A stretch of DNA of 23,393 nt, taken from the NCBI GenBank assembly GCA_039714535.1, contig JBDLJC010000053.1:1-23393 (forward strand), written 5' to 3'. The position numbers and the translations under genes were made by a program. This stretch comes from JAGXFP01 sp039714535 (lineage in GTDB: Bacteria > Desulfobacterota > Desulfobulbia > Desulfobulbales > JAGXFP01). Of the stretch, positions 15,253 to 23,247 are shown one piece after another; positions within the stretch are counted from its first letter, which is position 1, and every line of letters starts with the position of its first letter. The notes under the pieces were generated by a model. It was given only the letters and a program-made list of their open reading frames with translations. It was not told the DNA's origin and searched no databases.

Positions 15253-15265
15253 GGGTGATTATGCT

Positions 15266-15958
15266 TTAAACCACAACCTCCACCCGTTCTTTGACGACTA
15301 TTCCCTTGGGGGTGACTTCGGCCCGGCAGGCCAGGGCCAGCACCCCTTTGCTGATAACTCTAGCCAGGGTTTCGGCGTAAAGCGGGTCGATATCGGTGGC
15401 CGGGGAGAAACTTGTCACCCCCGTCATCTGGATGCAGAAGATGAGCGCTGCCCGGTATCCTTCTTCGTGCAACCGCAATAGTTCTGCCAGATGTTTTGTG
15501 CCCCTGGCGGTTACCGCATCGGGAAAGAGGGCGATATTGCCCTTGGCCATGGTGCAGTTTTTTACTTCCAGATAAGTAAGTTCACTCCCGTTGCTCAGGA
15601 GGAAATCGAGGCGGCTGTTCCCGGTTTTAACCTCGGGCCTGATCGTGGCGAAATGGCCCAGTTCCGGGAAGAGCCCAGACTCCAATGCCTCGCGGACCAG
15701 TTTATTGGTCAGTGAGGTATTGATTCCCACCCAGCCTGCTTGACCCTTGACCATCTCCAGGGTATGCGGATATTTGCGTTTGGGATTGTCTGATCTGGAG
15801 ATCAGCACCGGCAGGCCTGGTTCGTTACAGCCCAGCATGCTGCCGGTATTGGGACAATGAACCGTCAGCTGTTTACCGTCAGGCAGTTCGACATCGGCCA
15901 GAAACCTTTTATAGCGGCGCAGTAGTTTAGCGGCTTGCAGGGTTTGGTTGAATAACAT
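15266..15958 (-). CDS. sfsA: SfsA family DNA/RNA nuclease (sugar fermentation stimulation protein)
   Basis: The N-terminus MLFNQTLQAAKLLRRYKRFL matches the family opening (ATG 15958), so the further in-frame ATG at 15973 is not preferred; neither has a strong Shine-Dalgarno. The protein is 230 residues, the usual size. It has an OB-like N-terminal half with HCPNTGSMLGC, and a PD-(D/E)XK nuclease core visible as NSRLDFLLSNGSELTYLEVK-NCTM. FPDAVTARGTKHLAEL is a conserved SfsA segment. E. coli SfsA was named for effects on maltose metabolism and is known to bind nucleic acid; the cellular role remains unclear. It is divergent from polA, and the rhodanese gene follows 13 bases behind its stop. 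Confidence 0.93.
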   Translation of the reverse strand: MLFNQTLQAAKLLRRYKRFLADVELPDGKQLTVHCPNTGSMLGCNEPGLPVLISRSDNPKRKYPHTLEMVKGQAGWVGINTSLTNKLVREALESGLFPELGHFATIRPEVKTGNSRLDFLLSNGSELTYLEVKNCTMAKGNIALFPDAVTARGTKHLAELLRLHEEGYRAALIFCIQMTGVTSFSPATDIDPLYAETLARVISKGVLALACRAEVTPKGIVVKERVEVVV

Positions 15959-16074
15959 GATGATAATCACCATCTGTGGTAGGTTGAGGTCTCTTGAAAT
16001 TGTTGCGCTATTGGTAGTTGTTCCTGAATGGAAAATGACTCAGAACCGCTTAAAATTCAAACTATAAATGGAAT

Positions 16075-18768
16075 ATGAGCAAATCAGAACCGGTTTATCT
16101 AATTGACGGCAGTGCCTATATCTATCGGGCCTATCATGCCATTGCCCCGTTGAGCAATAGCAGCGGTCTGCCGACCCATGCCGTTTACGGTTTTATTAAT
16201 ATCCTCCTGCGGGTGATCCGGGAAAAGGCGCCGCGTTATCTTTCAGTGGCCTTTGACCTTAAGGGGCCAACCTTTCGCCACGAGATGTATAAGGAGTACA
16301 AGGCCAATCGCCCGCCGATGCCGGAGGATCTGGTCTGCCAAATTCCCTATATCAGAGATGCGGTCAGGGCCTATAACATCACCTTCCTGGAAGAGTCAGG
16401 CTTTGAGGCGGATGATCTGATCGCCTCGGCGGCGCGGCGTCTGGCCGGAGACGGTCATGAGGTTGTGATTGTTTCCGGCGATAAGGATCTCCTGCAGCTG
16501 GTCGATGAAAAAACCACCTTCTGGGACCCGATGAACAACCGCCGGTTTGACCCGGCCACGGTTAAGGCCAAATACGGCGTGGCGGTAACCGAGCTGCTCG
16601 ATTATTTTGCCCTGGTGGGAGACAGCTCCGACAATATTCCGGGCGTGCCCGGGGTTGGGCCGAAGACCGCCGAAAAGCTGATTGCGAGCTTCGGTTCTCT
16701 GGACAACCTCTATGAGAAGCTGGCGGAGGTCGATAAACAAAAATTGGCCGAAAAACTGGCGAGCCATCGTGAGGCGGCCTTTCTGTCCCGTGATCTTATC
16801 CGGCTTAAAGAAGATCTGGCGGTGCCCGTTGCCCCTGACGGCTACCTGTTGCCCGAACCCGATAATGACAAGCTGCGGGAACTCTTTACCCTTCTGGGCT
16901 TTACCCGGCTCCTGAAAACCCAGGTCGAATCAGCGGCCCTGGATCGCAAGGGCTACACGTTGGTTCAGGATCTGGCTGAACTCCGTGCCCTGGCCAAAAA
17001 ACTGGCCAAGGGGCCGCATCTGGTCGTTGATACCGAGACCACCGGCCTGGATCCGCTCACGGCAGAACTGGTCGGGATCTCTTTGAGTAACGAGGTTGGC
17101 GAGGCCTGGTATGTGCCACTTGGTCATTGTGATGAGGATGGCAAGCTGGTTGATGGTCAGTTGGAGCTTGGCAAAACCCTGGAGATTCTCCGGCCGCTGC
17201 TGGAGAATCAGAAGCTGGCGAAAATAGGTCATAACCTGAAGTTTGATTACAGCATCTTCTTCAATCAGGGGATTGCCTTGCGAGGCAGTCTCTGGGATAC
17301 GATGATCGCCTCCTATTTGCTCACTCCAGGTCGACGCTCCCATAAACTTGATGATCTGGCCGATGAACTGCTGGAAGTGAAGTTGACCTCTTTCGCTGAG
17401 GTTACCGGGCAGGCTAAGGGCAAGGCTAAAAATAAAGACGTCAACTTTGCTCTCGTGAAACCGGAATTGGCCAAGGATTATTCCTGTGAAGATGTTGATG
17501 CGGCCCTGCTGCTCTGGCGCCATTTTCGGCCACAGTTGGAAGAGCTTGACCTCTGGGACCTTTTTGAGAAGGTCGAGATCGTTTTGATCCCGGTCCTGGC
17601 CGATATGGAACGGAGCGGCATTACCGTGGACCCGGCTGAGCTGCAGAAGCTGGCGGTGGAGTTTGAAGGAAATCTGACCGATCTGGCCCAAGAGATCTAC
17701 CGGTTGGCCGGCGAGGAGTTCAATATCGGTTCGCCGAAACAGCTGGGGGTGATCCTCTTCGAAAAACTTAAACTGCCCCAGGGCCGCAAGACCAAGACCG
17801 GATACTCGACCGATGCCAAGGTCCTGGAAAACCTGGGCCGCTATCATGACCTGCCGGTCCTGGTCATTAACTATCGTAATCTGGCCAAGCTCAAATCGAC
17901 CTATGTCGACAGTCTCCTGGGGCAGATTCATCCCCAGACCGGTCGGGTTCATACCTCTTTCAATCAGACCGTGGCAGCTACCGGCCGTCTGTCCAGCAGC
18001 AACCCCAATCTGCAGAATATTCCGATCCGGACCCCGGAGGGACAAAGGATCAGGCAGACCTTTATCGCCGCACCCGGCCATGTCTTCCTGGCGGCGGATT
18101 ACTCGCAGATCGATCTGCGGGTCATGGCCCATTACTCACAGGACCAGGCCCTGATCGATGATTTTCGGGGGGGCAAGGATATTCATCACCAGACGGCGGT
18201 GGAGATATTTCGGGTCAGTTCTACTTTTGTGACCCCCGAGATGCGGCGGGTAGCCAAGACCATCAATTTCAGTATTGTCTATGGGATCAGTGCCTTTGGC
18301 CTGGCGGCGCGGCTCAACCTGAGCCGTAAAGAGGCGGCCGTTTTCATCGAGCGTTACTTCGAGCATTATCCCGGGGTGAAAAAGTTTATGGAAACAGTGG
18401 TCGAAGAGGCGCGGCGGGATGGTTACGTAACCACCCTGCTCAAGCGGCGGCGGCAGTTGCCGGACTTGGCTAGCAGTAATCGGATCCAGCGGGAGGCGGC
18501 CGAACGGATTGCCGTCAATACCCCGATCCAGGGCACAGCGGCAGACATCATCAAACTGGCCGCCATCGAGGTGGATAGACAGCTCAGAGAAAAAAGGCTG
18601 GCCAGCAAAGTTTTGTTGCAGATCCATGATGAGCTGGTCCTGGAAGTCCCTGAAGGTGAGCTGGCCCAAGTCGAGAAACTGGTCAAGCCAACCATGGAGT
18701 CGGTCATGCAGTTGGATGTACCTCTGGTAGTTAACATCTCGACTGGCACCAACCTGGCCGAAACCTGA
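16075..18768 (+). CDS. polA: DNA polymerase I
   Basis: A three-domain Pol I (897 residues) for Okazaki-fragment maturation and repair. The N-terminal 5'-3' exonuclease (~1-290) shows LIDGSAYIYRAYHA, FEADDLIA, SGDKDLLQL and VGDSSDNIPGVPGVGPKTA. The 3'-5' proofreading domain is intact: D319-T-E321-T-T-G, KIGHNLKFDY and YSCEDVDAALL. The polymerase domain has motif A DYSQIDLR (from residue 675), O-helix RRVAKTINFSIVYGIS and motif C HDE (851-853). The O-helix keeps the Phe that disfavours dideoxynucleotides. The stop lies eight bases before the J-domain gene, suggesting cotranscription. Confidence 0.97.
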   Translation: MSKSEPVYLIDGSAYIYRAYHAIAPLSNSSGLPTHAVYGFINILLRVIREKAPRYLSVAFDLKGPTFRHEMYKEYKANRPPMPEDLVCQIPYIRDAVRAYNITFLEESGFEADDLIASAARRLAGDGHEVVIVSGDKDLLQLVDEKTTFWDPMNNRRFDPATVKAKYGVAVTELLDYFALVGDSSDNIPGVPGVGPKTAEKLIASFGSLDNLYEKLAEVDKQKLAEKLASHREAAFLSRDLIRLKEDLAVPVAPDGYLLPEPDNDKLRELFTLLGFTRLLKTQVESAALDRKGYTLVQDLAELRALAKKLAKGPHLVVDTETTGLDPLTAELVGISLSNEVGEAWYVPLGHCDEDGKLVDGQLELGKTLEILRPLLENQKLAKIGHNLKFDYSIFFNQGIALRGSLWDTMIASYLLTPGRRSHKLDDLADELLEVKLTSFAEVTGQAKGKAKNKDVNFALVKPELAKDYSCEDVDAALLLWRHFRPQLEELDLWDLFEKVEIVLIPVLADMERSGITVDPAELQKLAVEFEGNLTDLAQEIYRLAGEEFNIGSPKQLGVILFEKLKLPQGRKTKTGYSTDAKVLENLGRYHDLPVLVINYRNLAKLKSTYVDSLLGQIHPQTGRVHTSFNQTVAATGRLSSSNPNLQNIPIRTPEGQRIRQTFIAAPGHVFLAADYSQIDLRVMAHYSQDQALIDDFRGGKDIHHQTAVEIFRVSSTFVTPEMRRVAKTINFSIVYGISAFGLAARLNLSRKEAAVFIERYFEHYPGVKKFMETVVEEARRDGYVTTLLKRRRQLPDLASSNRIQREAAERIAVNTPIQGTAADIIKLAAIEVDRQLREKRLASKVLLQIHDELVLEVPEGELAQVEKLVKPTMESVMQLDVPLVVNISTGTNLAET

Positions 18769-18776
18769 GAGGGGCC

Positions 18777-19787
18777 ATGTATATTGCCCAGGTAAATATT
18801 TGCAACCGGATTCGCTATATTATCAGGGAGTCGGTTCCTGATCCGACCGGAGAATATTTTATCAGCCAGGATCTGTTTGATCTTGGTGATGACCCGACAA
18901 AATTTATCAATTATTTTGGTCGCAATTCTTTTCATATCGATTCAGAGGTCGAAGAGATTGTTGACCAAAAAAGGACGTCAAAAGGCGGACCCGATCTGGA
19001 AGAGCTTTTTGGGCCTTTCCTGCAACCGGAAGTGCGGCATCAGGCGGAGTTCTTCAGTCACAAGTATCGTAATTTTTCACCTAAAACTCTTTCTGCAGAA
19101 GATATCACCTATATAAATCAACGGGTTCACTTGTTCGATAAAAAACGTCTGTATTACTTGCGATTTGGGGCCCTCAACCAGACCCGTCTCCATAAAGCCC
19201 CCCCGAAAATGTTTATGCCGCTGTTATACAAGTCAAGAGACGAGTTGGAGCAGTTCTTTTTTGAGCAGGAGAGTGTTCTGGAGCCGACGGAGTTTCGGCA
19301 ATACGTTTATGTTATTTTCGACTTACAGAGGTTCTTTAGCGAAACTGCTGCCCTAAGCAGGCCTGAAGCGCTCGATCAGAACAGGCTTGATGAGGTGTTT
19401 GAACCGGAGTTCTGTGGCCTTTTAACCGATAAGTTGTTCGTACGCGGAATTAATGAGTCGGTGATAAACAGATATCTGAGCCGCTATCTCATAATGTTTT
19501 TCGACTATGATTTCCCTACCGGTTCATTTGAGCATGATTATGCCAGGCAATTCATGGATGACCGCCGTTCGTTCAGTTTTCCGAAAAGGGAGGTGGAGCT
19601 TGATGAGCAGGAGGTCCGTGACTTATTTGGGGTGAGCAAGGAGGAGCTTGGCAGGATGAGCAAAAGCCGCCTGACCGTTTTATATCGGCAAGTTGCCCAT
19701 GAACATCATCCCGATAAAGGCGGCGAACACGATGATTTTGTCCGGCTGACCGAACTCTACCAGCAAATCCGCAAAACCAAAAAATAG
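18777..19787 (+). CDS. Protein with C-terminal J domain
   Basis: A 336-residue protein of which only the last ~55 residues are recognisable: a DnaJ-type J domain (EVRDLFGVSKEELGRMSKSR, then the HPD tripeptide at 311-313 within HHPDKGGEHDDF). The HPD motif would stimulate a DnaK ATPase. The J domain at the extreme C-terminus, without G/F or zinc-finger regions, marks a specialised (class III) co-chaperone. The first ~270 residues are unrelated to anything I recognise; they are rich in aromatic and charged residues, with no signal peptide or membrane helix. It follows polA after eight bases, with GAGGGG almost touching the ATG. Confidence 0.8.
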   Translation: MYIAQVNICNRIRYIIRESVPDPTGEYFISQDLFDLGDDPTKFINYFGRNSFHIDSEVEEIVDQKRTSKGGPDLEELFGPFLQPEVRHQAEFFSHKYRNFSPKTLSAEDITYINQRVHLFDKKRLYYLRFGALNQTRLHKAPPKMFMPLLYKSRDELEQFFFEQESVLEPTEFRQYVYVIFDLQRFFSETAALSRPEALDQNRLDEVFEPEFCGLLTDKLFVRGINESVINRYLSRYLIMFFDYDFPTGSFEHDYARQFMDDRRSFSFPKREVELDEQEVRDLFGVSKEELGRMSKSRLTVLYRQVAHEHHPDKGGEHDDFVRLTELYQQIRKTKK

Positions 19788-19817
19788 CTTCAGAGACCAG
19801 CCCCTGATCATTTCAAC

Positions 19818-19846
19818 TTGACATGATCGGCAGTTTAAGGTGAACT
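19818..19846 (+). promoter_or_regulatory. Possible promoter for the 146-residue gene
   Basis: TTGACA at 19818-19823 is a perfect -35 element, but with a 17-base spacer the -10 is only TGAACT; TTATAT occurs five bases further on. An inverted repeat GATCAT (19806-19811) / ATGATC (19823-19828) straddles the -35. The call is weak. Confidence 0.3.
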
Positions 19847-19897
19847 TATATCTAAAAGATGTCGTTATCTTTATCAAAATTAAGCAAAGGAGTATCT

Positions 19898-20338
19898 ATG
19901 GAAATCCATGATCCAAATTTACATTTGAAACTTATTGAAATGTGCGACTGTTATCTGGAAACTGATTTTAAGGCCCAGATCCAGAGAACGGCAACAGCTG
20001 CGACCGGTGATCTTGATGAGGACAGCTGCAAGTACCTGGCCTTGACCATCATGTATGCTCTCACGGAAAAGGCCCAGAAGCTTAACTATAAAAATAAAAA
20101 GGGCCAGTTGACGGTTACGATCAAGGCTGATGGCGATAAAACTTCCGTGAAGGCCCCTTCGCCAGAGGTTTTCAACAAGGTTATTTCAATCATTAGAACC
20201 ATCTTGCACCTTGAAGATGACAACGCTTCAATGCCGCTTTCCCTAGGTCTGCGGGGTGGACAGGTGGATATCCAGGTCAAAGTCGAAAGAGGGGATAACA
20301 AGGAAGCACTCAGGTTCAAGTTCCCTGACCTCGCTTAA
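19898..20338 (+). CDS. Uncharacterised soluble protein (146 residues)
   Basis: I do not recognise the family. ATG 19898 is chosen because AAAGGAG lies six bases upstream; the in-frame ATG at 19859 lacks a site. The sequence begins MEIHDPNLHLKLIEMCDCYL, contains a helical region (SCKYLALTIMYALTEKAQKL), a strand-like KGQLTVTIKADG, and ends with LRGGQVDIQVKVERGDNKEA then LRFKFPDLA. There are no signal peptide, membrane segment or metal-site clusters. Composition is like the neighbours. It is followed after about 30 bases by another small gene on the same strand. Confidence 0.7.
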   Translation: MEIHDPNLHLKLIEMCDCYLETDFKAQIQRTATAATGDLDEDSCKYLALTIMYALTEKAQKLNYKNKKGQLTVTIKADGDKTSVKAPSPEVFNKVISIIRTILHLEDDNASMPLSLGLRGGQVDIQVKVERGDNKEALRFKFPDLA

Positions 20339-20341
20339 TGG

Positions 20342-20359
20342 CCTCAAGTTTTTTTGAGG
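20342..20359 (+). promoter_or_regulatory. Hairpin overlapping the ribosome-binding site of the next gene
   Basis: CCTCAA (20342-20347) and TTGAGG (20354-20359) form a 6-bp stem with a six-base loop. The right arm runs into GAGGGGG (20356-20362), the Shine-Dalgarno of the ATG at 20370. It may act as weak termination after the 146-residue gene or may mask the ribosome-binding site; both are inferences. Confidence 0.4.
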
Positions 20360-20369
20360 GGGTAAAGTG

Positions 20370-20585
20370 ATGAAAAGCTGTAGCCTTACTGATTTTATGC
20401 AGGAACTCCAGCCATGGCTGGACAATGATCATGTCAAAGAGGCGTTCCTTGACGATAACAGCCATTTGATCCTATTGTTCAGAGATGGCATGAAGAATGT
20501 TTACGATATTGATGATTGCAATAAGACGCAGATTGAGGCGGTGTTGCAGGATCTCAAGAATAAGGGCATTACCGTTAGTTGTTGA
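20370..20585 (+). CDS. Small uncharacterised protein (71 residues)
   Basis: A short acidic protein, MKSCSLTDFMQELQPWLDND followed by HVKEAFLDDNSHLILLFRDG and a DIDDCNKTQIEAVL helix. ATG 20370 follows GAGGGGG by seven bases; a GTG directly upstream (20367) is an alternative. Alternating charged and hydrophobic residues suggest a small folded alpha/beta protein. I know no function. It lies between the 146-residue gene and phhB on the same strand. Confidence 0.65.
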   Translation: MKSCSLTDFMQELQPWLDNDHVKEAFLDDNSHLILLFRDGMKNVYDIDDCNKTQIEAVLQDLKNKGITVSC

Positions 20586-20664
20586 ATGTTGATCTCGCTT
20601 GCTTTTGCTGAGCCATGGCGATTTAAAGAGGTATTTAACCTGATTTTCAGCAAGGGGGCAGTTT

Positions 20665-21000
20665 TTGATTGAGCTAAAGGAATTGACCTGTGAAGCATGT
20701 CGGGTGGGGGCGCCGCAGGCGACCCCGGATGAGATTGCTGATTTTATGCCGCAAATTCCCGAGTGGGAGATTCTGGTGGTGGATGAAGAGAAACGCCTGC
20801 GCCGTACCTATAATTTCAAGAATTTCAGCAAAGCTTTGTCTTTTACCAATCAAGTTGGTGAGATCGCCGAGGCAGCCGGTCATCACCCGGTGATTATCAC
20901 TGAATGGGGCCAAGTAACTGTAAGCTGGTGGACCCATAAGATTAAAGGTCTGCATCTTAACGATTTCGTGATGGCGGCCAAGACCGACCGATTAATTTAA
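20665..21000 (+). CDS. phhB: Pterin-4a-carbinolamine dehydratase
   Basis: A small enzyme that dehydrates 4a-hydroxytetrahydropterin; in bacteria it accompanies pterin-dependent hydroxylases or acts in moco/pterin chemistry. TTG 20665 is the start, with AGGGGG six bases upstream (111 residues). The active-site signature is AGHHPVIITEWGQVTVSWWT followed by HKIKGLHLNDFVMA. A Cys pair, CEAC, near the N-terminus (residues ~8-13, LTCEACRVGAPQ) precedes the core and is seen in a subset of the family. No phenylalanine hydroxylase gene is in the window, so the substrate is open. Confidence 0.9.
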   Translation: MIELKELTCEACRVGAPQATPDEIADFMPQIPEWEILVVDEEKRLRRTYNFKNFSKALSFTNQVGEIAEAAGHHPVIITEWGQVTVSWWTHKIKGLHLNDFVMAAKTDRLI

Positions 21001-21310
21001 AATGATTTGTAAAAAAACAGATGTGATATGACCTTAATCTAAGAGGAGATTTAGATCTGATCTTACAGGTAAAGATTCACAGTAGACATTTTAAGTTTTG
21101 AATAGGGCTGATTATTTAAGATGTTGACCACTAATCTTTACTTTTTCATCGCTCTGATTTGTAAGCCCACCTGACTGCAAATCGTAATAATGATCGAACT
21201 TATCATGTTTGCACGCCATCACATCATTATTTCTGGAAAGTATCCATCCGATGTGAACGATAATATGTCAATATTGCGTCCCGAAACACAATTTTTAGAT
21301 TATAGTTCAT
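21001..21310. other. Intergenic, no gene recognised
   Basis: AT-rich sequence between phhB and the terminator of the repeat-protein gene. Only a small inverted repeat (ATCTAA near 21038 with TTAGAT near 21051) was seen. No convincing open frame, tRNA or structured RNA. Confidence 0.5.
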
Positions 21311-21347
21311 AAAAAAAGCCGCGCCTACCACGGCTACGGCCTTTTTT
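21311..21347. terminator. Intrinsic terminator, probably bidirectional
   Basis: Seven A then GCCG (21318-21321), and CGGC (21337-21340), a bulged C, then six T (21342-21347). On the minus strand this is a GC stem with a U tail, 64 bases after the repeat-protein stop. An alternative inner stem GCCG / CGGC (21331-21334) is possible. Confidence 0.75.
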
Positions 21348-21410
21348 AGTTATTAGCCACTAACTTAAATATGACAAGCGCAGCTTGCTTAAGAAATTTA
21401 AACAAATGGT

Positions 21411-22880
21411 TTACTTTCTCACAACACCTGAGACGATTCGACCTATATCATTAATATCGATTAATCCTAGCTCGACACATTCAAAAGCCGCTTTACGCAC
21501 ACAGTTAACATACCCACCATAATTTCTAAATTCTGACTCGCTACAACGAAAGCCAATGAGTTGTTCACCATTACACCCTTCAGGACTTACCTCACTGTCA
21601 GGATAGGTATCGGGGCAGTTGTCGTTTTCATCCAGGACTCCATCCCTATCCTGATCAATCAGGAAAAGTTTCATAAAAATTCCATACCCATCACCATCCT
21701 GGCCACTGCTCTCCCAGGCAATGACGAAATTGCCGTAAGCATCCATAGCGGTTGCGGACTCCCTCTGAGTACTATCAGTATAACTATTGACCTGAAACTC
21801 GGTGCCCATAGGGCTACCGACAGCATCGTAGCGCTGGGCAAATACTCCAAAATCATCACCATCCTGCTCGTGACTTGACCAGGAGATCACGAAATCGCCG
21901 TCTTCATCCATGGCTATTGAGGGCAGGACCTGATGATGTGTTGTATAAGTATTAACCTGGAACTCAGAATCTAACGGGTTGCCAGCATTGTCATAACGCT
22001 GGGCATAGATGCCGCCAGAATCTCCATCTTGCCAGAAGCTCTCCCAGGCAATGACGAAATTGCCGTTTGCATCCATGGCTGTTGAGGATTCCTGCGGGTA
22101 ATCAGTATAGGTATTGGCCTGAAACTCAGAGCCTACCGGGTTGCCTGTAGCGTCGTAGAGCTGGGCATAGATGCCAGCCCAATCTCCATCCGGTTCGAAA
22201 GCTTCCCAGGCGATCACGAAGTTACCATTAGCACCCATGGCTGTTGAGGCAATCTGCTGATAAAATGTTGTATAGGTATTGACTTGGAACTCCGAACCTA
22301 AAGGGGTGCCGACAGCATCGTAATGTTGGGCAAAGATGCCGGCTCCATCTCCATCCTGCCCGTAACTCTCCCAGGCAATGACGAAGTTGCCGTTTGCAGC
22401 CATAGCGGTTGAGGGTCGTATCTGCGAACCTGTCGTATAGGTATTGACCTGAAACACAGTGCCCACAGGAACACCTGCATGGTTGTAAAGCTGGGCATAA
22501 ATGCCGGAACCATCACCATCACCGCCACTAACCCAAGTAATGACGAAGTTGCCGTTTGCATCCATGGCTGTTACGGGATCCCTGCCCTGAGAATAATCGG
22601 TCCCGGTACCAACCCGAAATTCAGAGCCCACCTGGCTGCCGGCAGCGTCATAAAGTTGGGCATAGATATTCGAGGTGTCTCCTTCTTGTCCATGACCGTA
22701 CCAGGCAATAACAAAGTTGCCGTTTGCAGCCATGGCTGCTTTGGGTAACAGTTGATGCTCTGTCGTATAGGTATTAACCTGAATATCCGCAGAAGCTTCT
22801 GATGGAATGCTAATGATCGGACACAAAACTAGAGCAATTGCTCCAAGACATGGTAATAAAAGACCTGTTCTCCTTTTCAT
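21411..22880 (-). CDS. Secreted seven-repeat protein with calcium-binding type-3 segment
   Basis: An exported protein of 489 residues. ATG 22880 is preferred over the adjacent ATG 22883 because GAGGTG is then five bases away. The signal peptide has a basic MKRR start and ends in PSEASA. Seven tandem repeats of ~54 residues follow, each like FQVNTYTT..Q, TAMDANGNFVIAWES, QDGDG, GIYAQ.YDA.GNPVGSE; the pattern is typical of beta-propeller or beta-sandwich surface proteins. Then comes DQDRDGVLDENDNCPDT, a thrombospondin type-3 calcium motif, and a Cys-containing C-terminal domain (FRCSESEFRNYGGYVNC). The function is unknown; adhesion or a cell-surface role is inferred. A structured leader and a promoter lie upstream. 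Confidence 0.85.
   Translation of the reverse strand: MKRRTGLLLPCLGAIALVLCPIISIPSEASADIQVNTYTTEHQLLPKAAMAANGNFVIAWYGHGQEGDTSNIYAQLYDAAGSQVGSEFRVGTGTDYSQGRDPVTAMDANGNFVITWVSGGDGDGSGIYAQLYNHAGVPVGTVFQVNTYTTGSQIRPSTAMAANGNFVIAWESYGQDGDGAGIFAQHYDAVGTPLGSEFQVNTYTTFYQQIASTAMGANGNFVIAWEAFEPDGDWAGIYAQLYDATGNPVGSEFQANTYTDYPQESSTAMDANGNFVIAWESFWQDGDSGGIYAQRYDNAGNPLDSEFQVNTYTTHHQVLPSIAMDEDGDFVISWSSHEQDGDDFGVFAQRYDAVGSPMGTEFQVNSYTDSTQRESATAMDAYGNFVIAWESSGQDGDGYGIFMKLFLIDQDRDGVLDENDNCPDTYPDSEVSPEGCNGEQLIGFRCSESEFRNYGGYVNCVRKAAFECVELGLIDINDIGRIVSGVVRK
21663..22787 (-). repeat. Seven tandem ~165-bp coding repeats
   Basis: The repeats are in phase with the reading frame and have diverged at the DNA level, while NGNFVIAW, QDGDG and the YDA-x-G-x-P-x-G core stay conserved. 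Repeats 1-2 are the most divergent and 3-5 the most alike, consistent with internal duplication. Confidence 0.85.
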
Positions 22881-22930
22881 CATTTCACCTCATCATTTGA
22901 ATACATAAAACAGGCGCACCAAAGTTTCTT

Positions 22931-23018
22931 CCTCCGGCAGCCCGGCCCATCTTTAAACATACAAAACAAATTAGAGCCCTATTGCTTTCCGCCCCTTCCT
23001 GGCTAAAGGTTTGGCTTC
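22931..23018 (-). promoter_or_regulatory. Structured leader resembling a GEMM (cyclic-dinucleotide) riboswitch
   Basis: On the minus strand the leader reads GCCAAACC, a CCTT/AAGG stem, GGGGCGGAAAGC, GGGCTCTAA, an AT-rich spacer, then GATGGGCCGGGCTGCCGG. This order follows the GEMM-I plan (GGCAAACC, hairpin, GGGACGCAAAGC, GGGTCTAA, hairpin, TAGCCGGGCTGCCG). Departures are a C before CAAACC, and GGCGGAAAGC in place of GACGCAAAGC, which would change a ligand-stacking base. It may be a divergent riboswitch or a look-alike. It lies ~50 bases before the gene for a surface protein, a typical target. Confidence 0.45.
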
Positions 23019-23044
23019 ATCAGAATTTCTCAACTACTAACAAG

Positions 23045-23075
23045 ATTATGTCAGCATTAGACTAGCATGTGTCAA
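23045..23075 (-). promoter_or_regulatory. Probable promoter of the repeat-protein gene
   Basis: On the minus strand a perfect -35 TTGACA (23070-23075) is followed, after 19 bases, by CATAAT (23045-23050). The spacing is slightly long. Transcription from about 23038 would give a ~158-base leader containing the GEMM-like structure. Confidence 0.55.
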
Positions 23076-23153
23076 TAAATAAATAAATCTAACCAACAAC
23101 AGGGCTCTCCCCTTGTAGCTATGGATTTGTTAATGGTAATTTATACAAGTAGG

Positions 23154-23174
23154 AAACTTGGCTTTTCCAAGTTT
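23154..23174. repeat. 8-bp hairpin in intergenic DNA
   Basis: AAACTTGG (23154-23161) / CCAAGTTT (23167-23174) with a five-base loop. It has no clear T tail; its function is unknown. Confidence 0.5.
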
Positions 23175-23227
23175 ATATAAAACTTTATTTGTAGCTTTTT
23201 ATTTAGGCTCAGGCACTGGTGTGAACA

Positions 23228-23247
23228 TTGTAAAATGTGCGTTACAA
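23228..23247. promoter_or_regulatory. Possible operator: TTGTAA-N8-TTACAA
   Basis: A 6-bp inverted repeat with an eight-base spacer lies about 20 bases before the strong ribosome-binding site of the disrupted gene at 23270. Spacing and position are compatible with a dimeric repressor site. An overlapping AAAATG-N11-CATTTT repeat is also present. Confidence 0.3.

Noticed and set aside
16930..18132. 400-residue open frame on the minus strand across polA
   Set aside because: It is antisense to an intact, fully motif-supported polA; its composition is that of a shadow frame, without recognisable domains.
21663..22787. Possible CRISPR or satellite array
   Set aside because: The ~165-bp periodicity is in frame, diverged at DNA level and conserved at protein level, so it is coding repeats rather than repeat-spacer units.
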